Shown piece by piece: positions 1-8,123 of a stretch of 15,101 nucleotides of DNA. How positions within the stretch are numbered: the stretch's first letter is position 1; each line of letters begins with the position of its first letter. The DNA is from a bacterium. Its GTDB lineage: Bacteria; UBP7; UBA6624. The notes under the pieces were generated by a model. That model was not told where the DNA came from and did not search any database. It saw only the letters and a program-made list of their open reading frames with translations. The position numbers and the translations under genes are program-made. The stretch lies in assembly GCA_014384545.1 (NCBI GenBank), contig JACNFQ010000019.1:1-15101 (forward strand), read 5' to 3'.

Positions 1-99
1 CGCATGAAGACCGCAAAAAGAAAACAAATTGAGGAACACTTCAAAACTAAGTATCTTGAACCAATGCGTCGTATGTTCAAGGGGATGCGTGACCCATAA
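1..99 (+). CDS. C-terminal tail of an unidentified protein (partial)
   Basis: An open frame runs from the window edge to a TAA at 97-99 and gives 32 residues, rich in Lys, Arg, Met and Glu and ending in GMRDP. The first codon inside the window is followed by an ATG at 4, but I see no ribosome binding site because the upstream sequence is missing. It is most simply the end of a gene that begins outside the window, on the same strand as the EF-G-like gene that starts 41 bases later. The basic, helical-looking tail does not identify a family. It could also be a chance open frame, since 99 bases is short. Confidence 0.4.
   Translation, partial: RMKTAKRKQIEEHFKTKYLEPMRRMFKGMRDP
29..57 (+). promoter_or_regulatory. 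Possible sigma-70-type promoter ahead of the EF-G-like gene
   Basis: TTGAGG (29-34) and TATCTT (52-57) are separated by exactly 17 bases. Each matches the -35 and -10 consensus at four of six positions. The pair lies inside the tail of the upstream frame, about 80 bases before the start at 141. This is a by-eye match only, and hits of this quality occur by chance. Confidence 0.2.
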
Positions 100-140
100 C
101 CTACAGCCTCTCCTCGGGGGGCAAGGGATACACTACAGCT

Positions 141-2078
141 ATGTCGACACCGAGTACATACGCAATCTTCGGGAACATAGATGTCGCCAAGAGTCTCGTT
201 GCCGAGGCGTTAGTTCATCGTGCGGGTGCCACGACTCGTTTGGGAAACCTCCAAGACGGCTCATCCCACTTTGCCACTCATTCTGAAGAGAAGAACAGAG
301 GAATGAGCCTCTTTCTCTCTACGGCTAGTTTTTCCCATGATGGCGTTGATCACCAGATTATTGACACCCCAGGATTTCCTGACTTCGTTTGCGACAGGAT
401 AGCAGGGTTGGCTGCTGCTGATGCTGCAATTCTCGTTGTGGACGGTGGTGCTGGTGCTGATATGGCGACTCGCCGAGCCCTTGCTCAAGCACGGGCATTC
501 GGTTTGCCCGTCCTCGTGGTCGTCAATAAGATGGATGGAAAAGAAGCAGAGACAGATGCTTGGGTCGGTCTAAGAGGGGCTCATCCCATACAGGAAACTG
601 AGTCTGGCGCTGGATTCTCGGAACCGACTTCACTCTTGGATGGTAAGGACCTCCCTGAAGATCTGTTAGATGCGATTGTGGAGCAAGACGACGATTTGAT
701 GGACTCTTACTTGGAAGGAACACTTCCTTCTCGAGAGCAACTTGAGCCCGCCATGAAAAAGGGCGTTCTCTCTGGAGATATTCTTCCTGTTCTCTATCTT
801 TCAGCATTGAATGAAGTAGGTGTTGATGCCCTCTTCCACGCCATTTCCTCCTTTTTGCCTGGAACGAAAGATTCCCCATTCGCTCGTCGAGCCGACCTCT
901 TGGGTTCATCCACACAGGCACTCCATATCTTCAAGACTAAGTACGAAGGACAGATGGGTGAAGTCCAGTTTGCGCGTGTCGCTTCGGGGGGGATTTCTAA
1001 GGGGGATACCCTCAAGAACAACCGGTCGGGTGATTCCGAGCGTATCTCTCAGATTTACAAGGTCTTTGGCGCTCAACGCACGCCCCTAGACCGTGCTGAA
1101 GCGGGGCAGATTATCGCCCTCGTAAAACTAAAGAGTACACAGACCGGTGATTCGCTCTCTTCGGCACCCGTCTCTTTTCCTCCTATTCCTTTTCCCGATC
1201 CCACGGCACGGGAATCTCTATCGGCGACCGAAGAACGGGATGAGGAAAAAGTCAATGAAGCTCTGCGGTCGCTCTTGCGTGAAGAACCTGCCGTCAATTT
1301 TGGATTCCATGAAGAGGTTTCCCAGAATATCATTGACTGTTTTGGCGAAACTCAACTCTCTGTGCTCTTAGCTCGTCTTTCCTCTGATTTCGGTCTATCG
1401 GGATCTGCTGCTCCACCCCGTATTCCTTACCGTGAGACATTCCAAGGCGCTGTTTCATCCCACTACCGACATAAAAAACAATCTGGTGGTAGGGGTCAAT
1501 TTGGGGAGTGCCACTTGCGCCTAGAGCCCCTACCCAGAGGTGAGGGGTTTACTTTTGAGGATGAGATCGTGGGTGGCAAGATTCCCGCCAAGTTTATTGC
1601 CTCGGTTGAAAAAGGGGTTCGAGAAGCGATTGAGGCGGGTTCTTTGTTGGGTTCTCCTGTCGTAGATCTTCTCGTCGCCGTCCACGATGGTAAGACCCAT
1701 GATGTGGACTCCAGTGATATCGCTTTTCAGATTGCAGGAAGGCAATGCTTTCGAGAAATGGAGAAGAAAGGTACCAAACTCCTCCTTGAGCCATTCGGAC
1801 TCGTTGAAGTGATCGTTCCGGAGGGTTTGACGGGCGAAGTGATTGGTGACCTAAACAGTAGGCGTGGACGTGTTGAGGGGATGGAGCCAGGAGAGGAACT
1901 TGGGACTTCGGTCATTCGAGCGCAAGTCCCCTTGAAGGAGATGTACAAGTACGACAACGCCCTTCGCTCCATTGCTAAGGGGGATGGCACTTTTTCGGTT
2001 ACCCCATCTACATATGAACAAGTTCCGCCCGACCTAGCGACGAAACTGATTGCCACTGCCCAAAAAGAGACCGAGTAA
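141..2078 (+). CDS. Elongation factor G-like protein (EF-G2-type) with altered GTPase motifs
   Basis: This is a 645-residue translational GTPase homologue, closest by eye to the EF-G-like/EF-G2 group rather than to the housekeeping FusA. Domain order is G domain (1-240), domain II (about 255-345), domain III (about 350-425, with FGETQL where EF-G has MGELHL), domain IV (about 428-545, HKKQSGGRGQFG at 444-455) and domain V (546-645, with DLNSRRGRVEGM). The P-loop reads GNIDVAKS (11-18), so the second Gly of GxxxxGK[ST] is Ala16. Switch I reads EEKNRGMS (49-56). G3 is DTPGFPDF (75-82), with Phe79 where EF-G has its catalytic His. G4, NKMD (129-132), is intact. The G' insert after G4 is shortened by roughly 40 residues compared with EF-G, which fits the length of 645 against about 690. 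Classical EF-G2 proteins bind GTP but are poor ribosome-dependent GTPases; here even nucleotide binding may be weakened (inference). A weak AAGGGA lies upstream of the ATG at 141. Its cellular role is unknown. Confidence 0.85.
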   Translation: MSTPSTYAIFGNIDVAKSLVAEALVHRAGATTRLGNLQDGSSHFATHSEEKNRGMSLFLSTASFSHDGVDHQIIDTPGFPDFVCDRIAGLAAADAAILVVDGGAGADMATRRALAQARAFGLPVLVVVNKMDGKEAETDAWVGLRGAHPIQETESGAGFSEPTSLLDGKDLPEDLLDAIVEQDDDLMDSYLEGTLPSREQLEPAMKKGVLSGDILPVLYLSALNEVGVDALFHAISSFLPGTKDSPFARRADLLGSSTQALHIFKTKYEGQMGEVQFARVASGGISKGDTLKNNRSGDSERISQIYKVFGAQRTPLDRAEAGQIIALVKLKSTQTGDSLSSAPVSFPPIPFPDPTARESLSATEERDEEKVNEALRSLLREEPAVNFGFHEEVSQNIIDCFGETQLSVLLARLSSDFGLSGSAAPPRIPYRETFQGAVSSHYRHKKQSGGRGQFGECHLRLEPLPRGEGFTFEDEIVGGKIPAKFIASVEKGVREAIEAGSLLGSPVVDLLVAVHDGKTHDVDSSDIAFQIAGRQCFREMEKKGTKLLLEPFGLVEVIVPEGLTGEVIGDLNSRRGRVEGMEPGEELGTSVIRAQVPLKEMYKYDNALRSIAKGDGTFSVTPSTYEQVPPDLATKLIATAQKETE

Positions 2079-2090
2079 GAATGGGTCTCT
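2066..2090 (+). repeat. Short inverted repeat across the EF-G-like stop codon
   Basis: AGAGACC (2066-2072) and GGTCTCT (2084-2090) are perfect 7-base complements around an 11-base loop that contains the TAA stop at 2076-2078. The downstream sequence is C-rich, not T-rich, so it is not a standard intrinsic terminator. It may be an RNA hairpin that modulates readthrough into glmS, or chance. Confidence 0.3.
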
Positions 2091-2127
2091 CCCCACCTCC
2101 TCCCTTCCCTTCCAATCAAGAAAGATA

Positions 2128-3918
2128 ATGTGTGGCATCGTAGGACTCATCCGACAGAAAGACGCAGCTGGTGCCGTTCTTGAAGCGCTCCAACGGCTAG
2201 AGTATCGCGGATATGACTCGGTTGGGCTTGGTGTCATTGACCACAAATTGGATGTCTTTCGGAAGGAAGGAAAAATCAATGTTCTCTTGGATAGTTTCCA
2301 GGGTCAGTTCCCTGAAGGCGGTACGGCGATTGCCCATACTCGATGGGCTACTCATGGGCGTCCCGAGGTCAAGAATGCCCACCCCCTTTCGGATGGGGGT
2401 ATCGCTGTCGTCCACAACGGTATCATTGAGAACGAAGCCTCTTTGCGCCAAGAGTTGATTAAGGGAGGGGCTCTCTTTAGCTCTGATACTGATACGGAAG
2501 TGATTCTTCGACTCTTACTTGAAGATGGCGGTAAAGTGGAAGACGCCCTGCCAAGGATATTACCTCGATTGGAGGGCGCTTTTGCCTTAGCGATTTTGGA
2601 CGAAAGAGAGAGAAACCGAATCTTTTTTGCCCGTCGACACTCCCCTCTCGTCTTAGGGATTGGTGAGAAGGAGAATTGGATGGCGAGCGACCTATCTGCT
2701 TTCCTTCCCGAAACGAGAGAAGTCATCTTCTTGGAGGAGGATAGATGGGGATGGATAACTGAAGAAGATATTGAGATTCGTCGGAATGATGGCTCCCCCG
2801 TGAAGCCTCAGGTCAAGATATTTCCTTGGAATCCTGTTTCGGCTCAAAAGGGGCGTTTTTCCCACTTTATGCTGAAAGAGATCCACGAACAGCCTCGCGC
2901 AATAACAGATACGCTTTCGGATAAGCTATCCCCACAAGGTCTCCATCTTTCAGAGGATGTGGTCGCCTTGCTAAGAAAGACGAAAAGAATTCAGTGTGTC
3001 GCGTGTGGAACTTCGTTCAATGCCACACTCGCTTTCCGTTCTTGGGTCGAGAATATTGCGGGGATCCCCTGCGAAGTAGAAATCGCCAGCGAGTCAAGGA
3101 ATCGACCTCTTTTTCCCTCTGAAGGTCTCCTCGTAATTGCCGTTAGCCAAAGTGGAGAGACCTTTGATACCCTCAAAGCGGTTGAACCCTTCTTAGATGC
3201 CCAAGTCCCCGTTCTTTCCGTTGTCAATACGACGGGGAATTCTCTAGAGCGATGTTCAACGGCTATTCTCAGGACTCATGCCGGGATGGAAATTGGCGTC
3301 GCTGCGAGCAAGACACACTTGGCTCAGTTATCCACCCTTTTTCTTGTTGCCCTTCAGTTGGCGGAACTAGGGGGGACTGATATTTCCGATGAATTACTAG
3401 CTCTCAGACGCCTCCCCAGCGTGCTTGAGACGGTCCTTGGAATGGAGCGAGACATCAAGGAGATTGCTCAGCGGTTTACCGCCACTCAGAATGCCCTTTT
3501 CTTGGGCCGTCAACGCCATTGGTCCACAGCGATGGAGGGAAGCCTCAAACTCAAGGAAATCTCTTACATTCATGCTGAAGCCTATGCGGCTGGTGAGATG
3601 AAGCATGGACCGATAGCTCTCATATCTAAAGAGATGCTGGTCGTGATTATCGCTCCTTTTGATGACCATTTCAAGAAGATCTATGGCTCTCTGCGGGAGG
3701 TCGCTGCCCGTAAGGGGCGCATCCTCCTCCTTACGACTAAGGAAGCACCCGAAGTGTCCGAAGCGGAGATTACCTTGGTTCTTCCCACCACTATTCCCCT
3801 ACTGAGCGCCTTCCCGGCACTCGTCGCTCTCCAAATCTTTGCTTATTGGATTGCACGTGAACGGGGTCTAGATATCGATCAACCCCGCAACCTAGCGAAG
3901 ACGGTCACGGTGGAATGA
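2128..3918 (+). CDS. glmS: Glutamine-fructose-6-phosphate aminotransferase (isomerizing)
   Basis: GlmS makes glucosamine 6-phosphate from fructose 6-phosphate and glutamine, the first committed step to UDP-GlcNAc for peptidoglycan and lipopolysaccharide. The start is set at the ATG at 2128 because Cys2 in MCGIVGLI must become the N-terminal nucleophile after Met removal; the open frame extends further upstream but that part is not coding. The protein is 596 residues, normal for the family. The glutaminase domain covers about 1-225 (TRWATHG at 71-77, HNGIIEN at 96-102). Two SIS sugar-isomerase domains follow (CGTSFN at 293-298, SQSGET at 340-345), and the C-terminus is DQPRNLAKTVTVE. The usual GVASTKAFT is changed to GVAASKTHL (390-398). 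A weak AAGAAAG lies 4-10 bases before the start. The stop overlaps the next gene as ATGA. No glmS ribozyme is apparent: the 49-base leader is too short and pyrimidine-rich. Confidence 0.96.
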   Translation: MCGIVGLIRQKDAAGAVLEALQRLEYRGYDSVGLGVIDHKLDVFRKEGKINVLLDSFQGQFPEGGTAIAHTRWATHGRPEVKNAHPLSDGGIAVVHNGIIENEASLRQELIKGGALFSSDTDTEVILRLLLEDGGKVEDALPRILPRLEGAFALAILDERERNRIFFARRHSPLVLGIGEKENWMASDLSAFLPETREVIFLEEDRWGWITEEDIEIRRNDGSPVKPQVKIFPWNPVSAQKGRFSHFMLKEIHEQPRAITDTLSDKLSPQGLHLSEDVVALLRKTKRIQCVACGTSFNATLAFRSWVENIAGIPCEVEIASESRNRPLFPSEGLLVIAVSQSGETFDTLKAVEPFLDAQVPVLSVVNTTGNSLERCSTAILRTHAGMEIGVAASKTHLAQLSTLFLVALQLAELGGTDISDELLALRRLPSVLETVLGMERDIKEIAQRFTATQNALFLGRQRHWSTAMEGSLKLKEISYIHAEAYAAGEMKHGPIALISKEMLVVIIAPFDDHFKKIYGSLREVAARKGRILLLTTKEAPEVSEAEITLVLPTTIPLLSAFPALVALQIFAYWIARERGLDIDQPRNLAKTVTVE

Positions 3919-5237
3919 GAATCTTCCCTTTCGTCGTAGCAGCTTTTCTTTCCTTAGCCGCCAAACCTGTCCACTTGGTAGAGTGGGTCGATTTTAAGTG
4001 CCCCTTTTGTTCCCAGTTTGCATCGGAGACACTTCCTCTTCTCCAAGACAAGTTTGGTGATGACCTTATCATTGAGATTCGTCAGCTACCCATTGAGAGC
4101 CTCCATAAGGGAGCTACATTAGCCGCCGAGGCTTCGGTCTGCGCAGAGGATGGGGGCTTTTTTTGGGCTTTCCACGATGCGCTTTTCCATCTCCAAGGCG
4201 AACCTACACTGGAAGGGTTGCTCCGTCTTGCCCAACCCCTTGAAGGGGATTACAACGCCTACTCTTCTTGCCTTAGATTTGGAGGGGGGTTTGATCGTGT
4301 CGCTACCGACTTAGAGAGTGCAATCCGTCAAGGTATCCGTAGCACTCCCTTCTTCTTTATTGACGAGATTCCCATTGCAGGAAACCTCCCTACCGAGACC
4401 TTTGTTTCGCTCATTGAAAAAGCTCTTGACATCAGAACACCTCTGAAGCTCGTTGATATCGACCCCCCCATTCAAGGAGTCCTTCGGATTGATTCGGACT
4501 GTGGTGCGCCGTGCCAAGAAGGGATTTCACTTTGGCTAGAGCGGACTTTCCCCACATTGGACCTAAAGAGAGCACCCGCACCCGATGACATTGAAGCGTA
4601 CCCGTGGAGCCCCTATCTAGAAGTTGATACCGCCATAGCAGGCGCCTTCAGATTTTCGGAAGTTGCCCGTCGCTTGATTCCTCGTGGAGAAAGATGGGTC
4701 TTACGACCCTCTGTATTTGGTTCTGTTTATTTGCGTCGTGCCCCTATTGTGGAGAATCGACCCACCCGTGGAGAGGGTCCAACAGCTGTTTTTTACACCT
4801 CCTTTACCTGCCCCTATTGTGCCCAAGAAGCAAGACTGCTTGGTGAGGTGCAAAAGGAAGCACCCTTCCGTCTCGTTTTCAAGCACTTTATTCGGGTTCA
4901 AGAAGATATCCCTTTGGCAGTCGCGGCTGAATGTATTTGGCAACAGGGAGGAGATACTCTCTTCTGGCCCTTCTTTGATGCTTTACTTACGAACCGACCT
5001 AGAGACGAGGCTGCGCTGAATCTCCTCTTTGCAACGACGGGGCTCCCCACCACCACGAGGGCTGAATGTGCAGAAGACCCTCTTATCTTAGATGCGATTA
5101 GAACAGATCAAACTGAAGCGGATCTCTTTGGCATCGATGCGACCCCTGCTACAGTCTTGGGAAGGACTCTTCATATCGGCTTAGTAGACAAGAAGCAGAT
5201 TCTTTTTTGGGCTCAAGGAGGAAACGAGGATGATTGA
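3915..5237 (+). CDS. Secreted protein with two DsbA-like thioredoxin domains
   Basis: This 440-residue protein starts with a short hydrophobic segment (residues 3-16) that looks like a Sec signal peptide, then carries two DsbA/Thioredoxin_4-type domains. Domain 1 (about 18-172) has CPFC at 29-32 and the cis-proline signature TP at 144-145, plus Cys76 and Cys119. Domain 2 (about 288-430) has CPYC at 299-302 and TP at 410-411. Between them, residues 177-275 form a divergent region with SDCGAPC (Cys196, Cys200), which could be a third, decayed thioredoxin-like unit (inference). Expected role: disulfide formation or isomerisation in the periplasm. No DsbB or DsbD partner is visible here. The gene overlaps glmS by 4 bases and purB by 8, so it is transcribed with cytoplasmic biosynthetic genes, an odd setting for a periplasmic enzyme. 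An alternative is a specialised thiol chaperone for one client. The family assignment is firm; the function is not. Confidence 0.85.
   Translation: MRIFPFVVAAFLSLAAKPVHLVEWVDFKCPFCSQFASETLPLLQDKFGDDLIIEIRQLPIESLHKGATLAAEASVCAEDGGFFWAFHDALFHLQGEPTLEGLLRLAQPLEGDYNAYSSCLRFGGGFDRVATDLESAIRQGIRSTPFFFIDEIPIAGNLPTETFVSLIEKALDIRTPLKLVDIDPPIQGVLRIDSDCGAPCQEGISLWLERTFPTLDLKRAPAPDDIEAYPWSPYLEVDTAIAGAFRFSEVARRLIPRGERWVLRPSVFGSVYLRRAPIVENRPTRGEGPTAVFYTSFTCPYCAQEARLLGEVQKEAPFRLVFKHFIRVQEDIPLAVAAECIWQQGGDTLFWPFFDALLTNRPRDEAALNLLFATTGLPTTTRAECAEDPLILDAIRTDQTEADLFGIDATPATVLGRTLHIGLVDKKQILFWAQGGNEDD
5215..5221 (+). promoter_or_regulatory. Strong ribosome binding site for purB
   Basis: AAGGAGG lies inside the end of the preceding disulfide-protein gene, 8 bases before the purB ATG at 5230. 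It fixes that start and shows that purB is translated independently despite the 8-base overlap. Confidence 0.75.
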
Positions 5238-6519
5238 AAGGTACCAATACCCAGAAATGGGAGAGATCTGGTCTCGCCAAGCTCGGTTTCAAGCATGGAT
5301 GGATGTTGAAATGGCATGGCTTGATGCCCTAGAAAAACGGTCTTTAGTTCCCCTTGGTTCAGCTTCTGCCTGCCGCCAAGCGCCTCTTGATATTCTGCGC
5401 CTAGACATCATTGAAAAGGAAGTAAGACATGAGGTGATTGCTTTTCTTGAGATGGTCCGTGAAGGTGTGGGTGAAGAGGGACGGTGGATTCATCACGGAT
5501 TGACGTCTAGCGATGTGATGGATACAGGTGTTGCCATCCAATGCGTTGCTGCCGCACAAACGCTCCTAACTGCAGGATCTGCCTATATTGAGTCCCTTCT
5601 GTCGTTGGCAGAGCGAACGTTGTCGCTACCTTCAGCAGGTCGCACCCATGGGATGCATGCAGAACCCCAGCCTTTTGGTCTGCGCTTTGCTCGCCATGGT
5701 GCAGCTGCAATCCGGGCTTGGAAAAGACTCAAAGAGGCGAAGATAGGTATCGCTGTGGGGAAGATGGCGGGCGCTGTGGGCACCTACCCCTTTATGGAGC
5801 CCGAAGTGGAGAAGGAAGCTCTTCTTGCCCTAGGACTAACCCCCGAAACCGCTCCTAGCCAAGTGGTGGCAAGAGACCGCCATGCCGCATTCCTAGAATC
5901 TATCGCTCTTTTCGGTGCTGTTGTGGAACAGTTTGCTATCGAGATTAGACATCTCCAAAGAACAGAAGTGGGCGAGGTTGAAGAGCCCTTTACTGCGGGG
6001 CAAAAGGGGAGTAGTGCTATGCCCCACAAACGCAACCCTATCGTTTCTGAGCGGCTAACGGGGCAGGCTCGCCTCCTACGGGGGTATGCCCAGACAGGGC
6101 TGGAGAATGTCGCCCTTTGGCACGAGAGAGATATCAGCCATTCGTCTAACGAAAGAGTCACTCTTGCTGATAGTACGACCTTGCTCCACTATATGTTGGT
6201 TCGTGCAGAGGGAGTTGCCAAAGGGCTTGTGGTCAATGAGAGAGCTGTTCAGGCGAACCTAAACAGAGGGGGCGGGGTGATGATGAGCAGTGCAGCATTA
6301 CTCGCATTGGTGGAATGTGGGATGACCAGAGAAGAGGCTTACGAAATCGTTCAATCCCTCTCTTTTCAAGCGAAGGAAGGTGGTGATTTTCGGGCACTGC
6401 TCCAAGCAAGTCCTCAAGCGGGACCCCTCCTTGCTGACAGAATGGACGAAATTTTCGATACCTCAAGATCGTTACGACACGGTGCCGCGATTCTCAAAGG
6501 TGTAAAGGAGCTACTTTAG
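5230..6519 (+). CDS. purB: Adenylosuccinate lyase
   Basis: PurB cleaves SAICAR to AICAR plus fumarate and adenylosuccinate to AMP plus fumarate, so it acts twice in purine synthesis. The 429-residue protein has the expected N-terminus MIERYQYPEMGEIWS, then HHGLTSSDVMDTG (88-100), RTHGMHAEP (138-146) with the conserved His140, and the superfamily signature GSSAMPHKRNP (260-270) carrying the mobile-loop serine. The length matches the short bacterial PurB type (about 430), as in Bacillus, rather than the longer E. coli form. The start is supported by AAGGAGG 8 bases upstream. The stop is one base before purC. I see nothing missing in the active site. Confidence 0.96.
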   Translation: MIERYQYPEMGEIWSRQARFQAWMDVEMAWLDALEKRSLVPLGSASACRQAPLDILRLDIIEKEVRHEVIAFLEMVREGVGEEGRWIHHGLTSSDVMDTGVAIQCVAAAQTLLTAGSAYIESLLSLAERTLSLPSAGRTHGMHAEPQPFGLRFARHGAAAIRAWKRLKEAKIGIAVGKMAGAVGTYPFMEPEVEKEALLALGLTPETAPSQVVARDRHAAFLESIALFGAVVEQFAIEIRHLQRTEVGEVEEPFTAGQKGSSAMPHKRNPIVSERLTGQARLLRGYAQTGLENVALWHERDISHSSNERVTLADSTTLLHYMLVRAEGVAKGLVVNERAVQANLNRGGGVMMSSAALLALVECGMTREEAYEIVQSLSFQAKEGGDFRALLQASPQAGPLLADRMDEIFDTSRSLRHGAAILKGVKELL

Positions 6520-6520
6520 G

Positions 6521-7225
6521 ATGAAAATACTTTATGAAGGGAAAGCGAAGATCCTCTTTGATGATGGTGTTCCTGGGACCTTGATTCAACATTTCAAGGA
6601 TAGTGCTACCGCATTTAACGCAGAGAAGAAAGAGGAATTTGAAGGCAAAGGGTTTTTGAACCGAGCGATTTCCGAACATCTATTCACCGTGCTGGCTGCT
6701 GCTGGTATCCCCACTCATTTTGTGGAGACCATTGATGGGAACAGAGACCGTGTCCGTCGTGTGGATATCATCCCCCTAGAAGTCGTCGTGCGCAACCGCG
6801 CCGCTGGTTCTTTTGTAAAGAGATTCGGGGCCCCCAAGAATCTCCCCTTTGTCCCCCCACTTTTCGAGCTTTATCTCAAAGACGATGCTTTGGGCGACCC
6901 CCAAATCTCCCCCGAAGCATCTTTCGCTCTCTCTTTGGCTACAGAAGAGGAGATCGCACAGCTTAAGGTATTCGCTTTGACGGTCAATGAGGTCTTGACA
7001 GCACTCTTCGCAAAAGTGGGGTTGTTGTTGGCCGACTACAAATTGGAGTTTGGACGCACAGCACCTGGAGAGATTCTCTTGGCTGATGAGATCAGTCCCG
7101 ACACCATGAGATTGTGGGACCCCGAAACGATGGAGAGTTTTGACAAGGATCTCTTCCGTGAAGACAAGGGAGACCTATTGGCGGGATATCGTGAGGTTCT
7201 TCGTCGTTTGGAGGCTACCCTATGA
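6521..7225 (+). CDS. purC: Phosphoribosylaminoimidazole-succinocarboxamide synthase (SAICAR synthetase)
   Basis: PurC joins CAIR and aspartate with ATP to give SAICAR, the substrate of the preceding gene's product. The 234-residue protein is typical in length and holds YEGKAKILFD (5-14), FKDSATAFNAEKKEE (25-39), RNRAAGSFVKRFG (91-103), DDALGDPQIS (121-130) and the C-terminal signature GEILLADEISPDTMRLWD (183-200). AAAGGAG lies about 10 bases before the ATG at 6521. The stop overlaps purS in an ATGA. Order purB-purC-purS-purQ places consecutive or physically interacting activities together. Confidence 0.96.
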   Translation: MKILYEGKAKILFDDGVPGTLIQHFKDSATAFNAEKKEEFEGKGFLNRAISEHLFTVLAAAGIPTHFVETIDGNRDRVRRVDIIPLEVVVRNRAAGSFVKRFGAPKNLPFVPPLFELYLKDDALGDPQISPEASFALSLATEEEIAQLKVFALTVNEVLTALFAKVGLLLADYKLEFGRTAPGEILLADEISPDTMRLWDPETMESFDKDLFREDKGDLLAGYREVLRRLEATL

Positions 7226-7461
7226 CGAAGATTGAGATCGTTGTGACCCCAAAGAGTGAAACGCTAGATCCTGAAGCGAGGACGATTCGTCGCACCCTTA
7301 TCAAGGGTGGATATCCTCTTGAAGATCTCCGAGCTGGACGGTGGTTTCTACTCACGTTTCCCGATTTAGGGAAAGAGGACGCTTTAGCCGAAGCCCAAAA
7401 AATCGCTGATTCCGTTCTCTCTAACCCCGTCGTTCATGAGGTGATGGTTCGACCGATATGA
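7222..7461 (+). CDS. purS: FGAM synthase subunit PurS
   Basis: This 79-residue protein (MTKIEIVVTPKSETLDPEARTI start) fits PurS, the small dimeric subunit that bridges PurQ and the small form of PurL in phosphoribosylformylglycinamidine synthase. The features are the early β-strand followed by LDPEARTI and the spacing to the terminal VVHEVMVRPI. GGAGG (7210-7214) sits 7 bases before the ATG. It overlaps purC and purQ by 4 bases each (ATGA both times), so the subunits are probably translationally coupled. Presence of PurS implies a small, separate PurL, which is not in this window. Confidence 0.93.
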   Translation: MTKIEIVVTPKSETLDPEARTIRRTLIKGGYPLEDLRAGRWFLLTFPDLGKEDALAEAQKIADSVLSNPVVHEVMVRPI

Positions 7462-8123
7462 AGGTTGGAATTGTCATTTTTCCGGGGAGCAACTGCGACA
7501 AAGATGCCTATCGTTTTATGGGGGAGTTGGGGTTTGAAACGGAGTGGCTTTGGCACAACAACCCCTCCACCAACGGTGTAGATTTGGTTTTTCTTCCGGG
7601 GGGATTCTCTTATGGAGACTACCTTAGAAGCGGTGCCATTGCACGATTCTCTCCCGTGATGGAGAGTGTCATTGACCACGCCCTTGCTGACAAACCGGTA
7701 ATCGGCATCTGTAATGGATTCCAGATTCTTGTTGAGAGCGGTCTGTTACCAGGAGCTTTGCGAAGGAATCAGGGGGGGCTTTTTCGGTGCAAGACCGTGG
7801 CGCTTCGAAAAGAAGAGAGTTGTGGGGGACCATGGTCTGGACCACCTGCCGGCACGATTCTTCAGATTCCTATTGCTCATATGGATGGCAACTGGTATGC
7901 GAACGAGACGCAATACGAAAGCGTTCAGGAAAACAACCAAGTCGCCTATCGCTACTTAGAGAACCCCAACGGCTCTTTAGGTGATGTCGCGGGTCTCCTA
8001 AATACCTCAGGGAATGTACTCGGGATGATGCCACACCCCGAACGCGCAGGGCGTGCATTATTGGGGAGCGAAGACGGAAGAGAGGTTTTTGCCTCCATCC
8101 TCCATACGACAGCTAGGACTTAG
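7458..8123 (+). CDS. purQ: FGAM synthase glutaminase subunit PurQ
   Basis: PurQ is the class I glutamine amidotransferase subunit that feeds ammonia to PurL for the conversion of FGAR to FGAM. The 221-residue protein starts MKVGIVIFPGSNCD and holds the oxyanion region LPGGFSYGDYLRSG (46-59), nucleophile Cys85 in GICNGFQ, and the catalytic pair His193 and Glu195 in MMPHPERAG. All three triad residues are present and the length is standard. It overlaps purS by 4 bases. It is the last gene of the + strand operon; purL does not follow, and the next gene is convergent. Confidence 0.95.
   Translation: MKVGIVIFPGSNCDKDAYRFMGELGFETEWLWHNNPSTNGVDLVFLPGGFSYGDYLRSGAIARFSPVMESVIDHALADKPVIGICNGFQILVESGLLPGALRRNQGGLFRCKTVALRKEESCGGPWSGPPAGTILQIPIAHMDGNWYANETQYESVQENNQVAYRYLENPNGSLGDVAGLLNTSGNVLGMMPHPERAGRALLGSEDGREVFASILHTTART

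Noticed and set aside
2050-2127. Upstream extension of the glmS frame to the ATG at 2050
   Set aside because: GlmS needs its catalytic Cys right after the initiator Met; the extension overlaps the EF-G-like gene and has no family character.
2079-2127. glmS-type ribozyme or riboswitch in the glmS leader
   Set aside because: The 49-base spacer is far too short for the ribozyme core and is a pyrimidine-rich tract with no matching helices.
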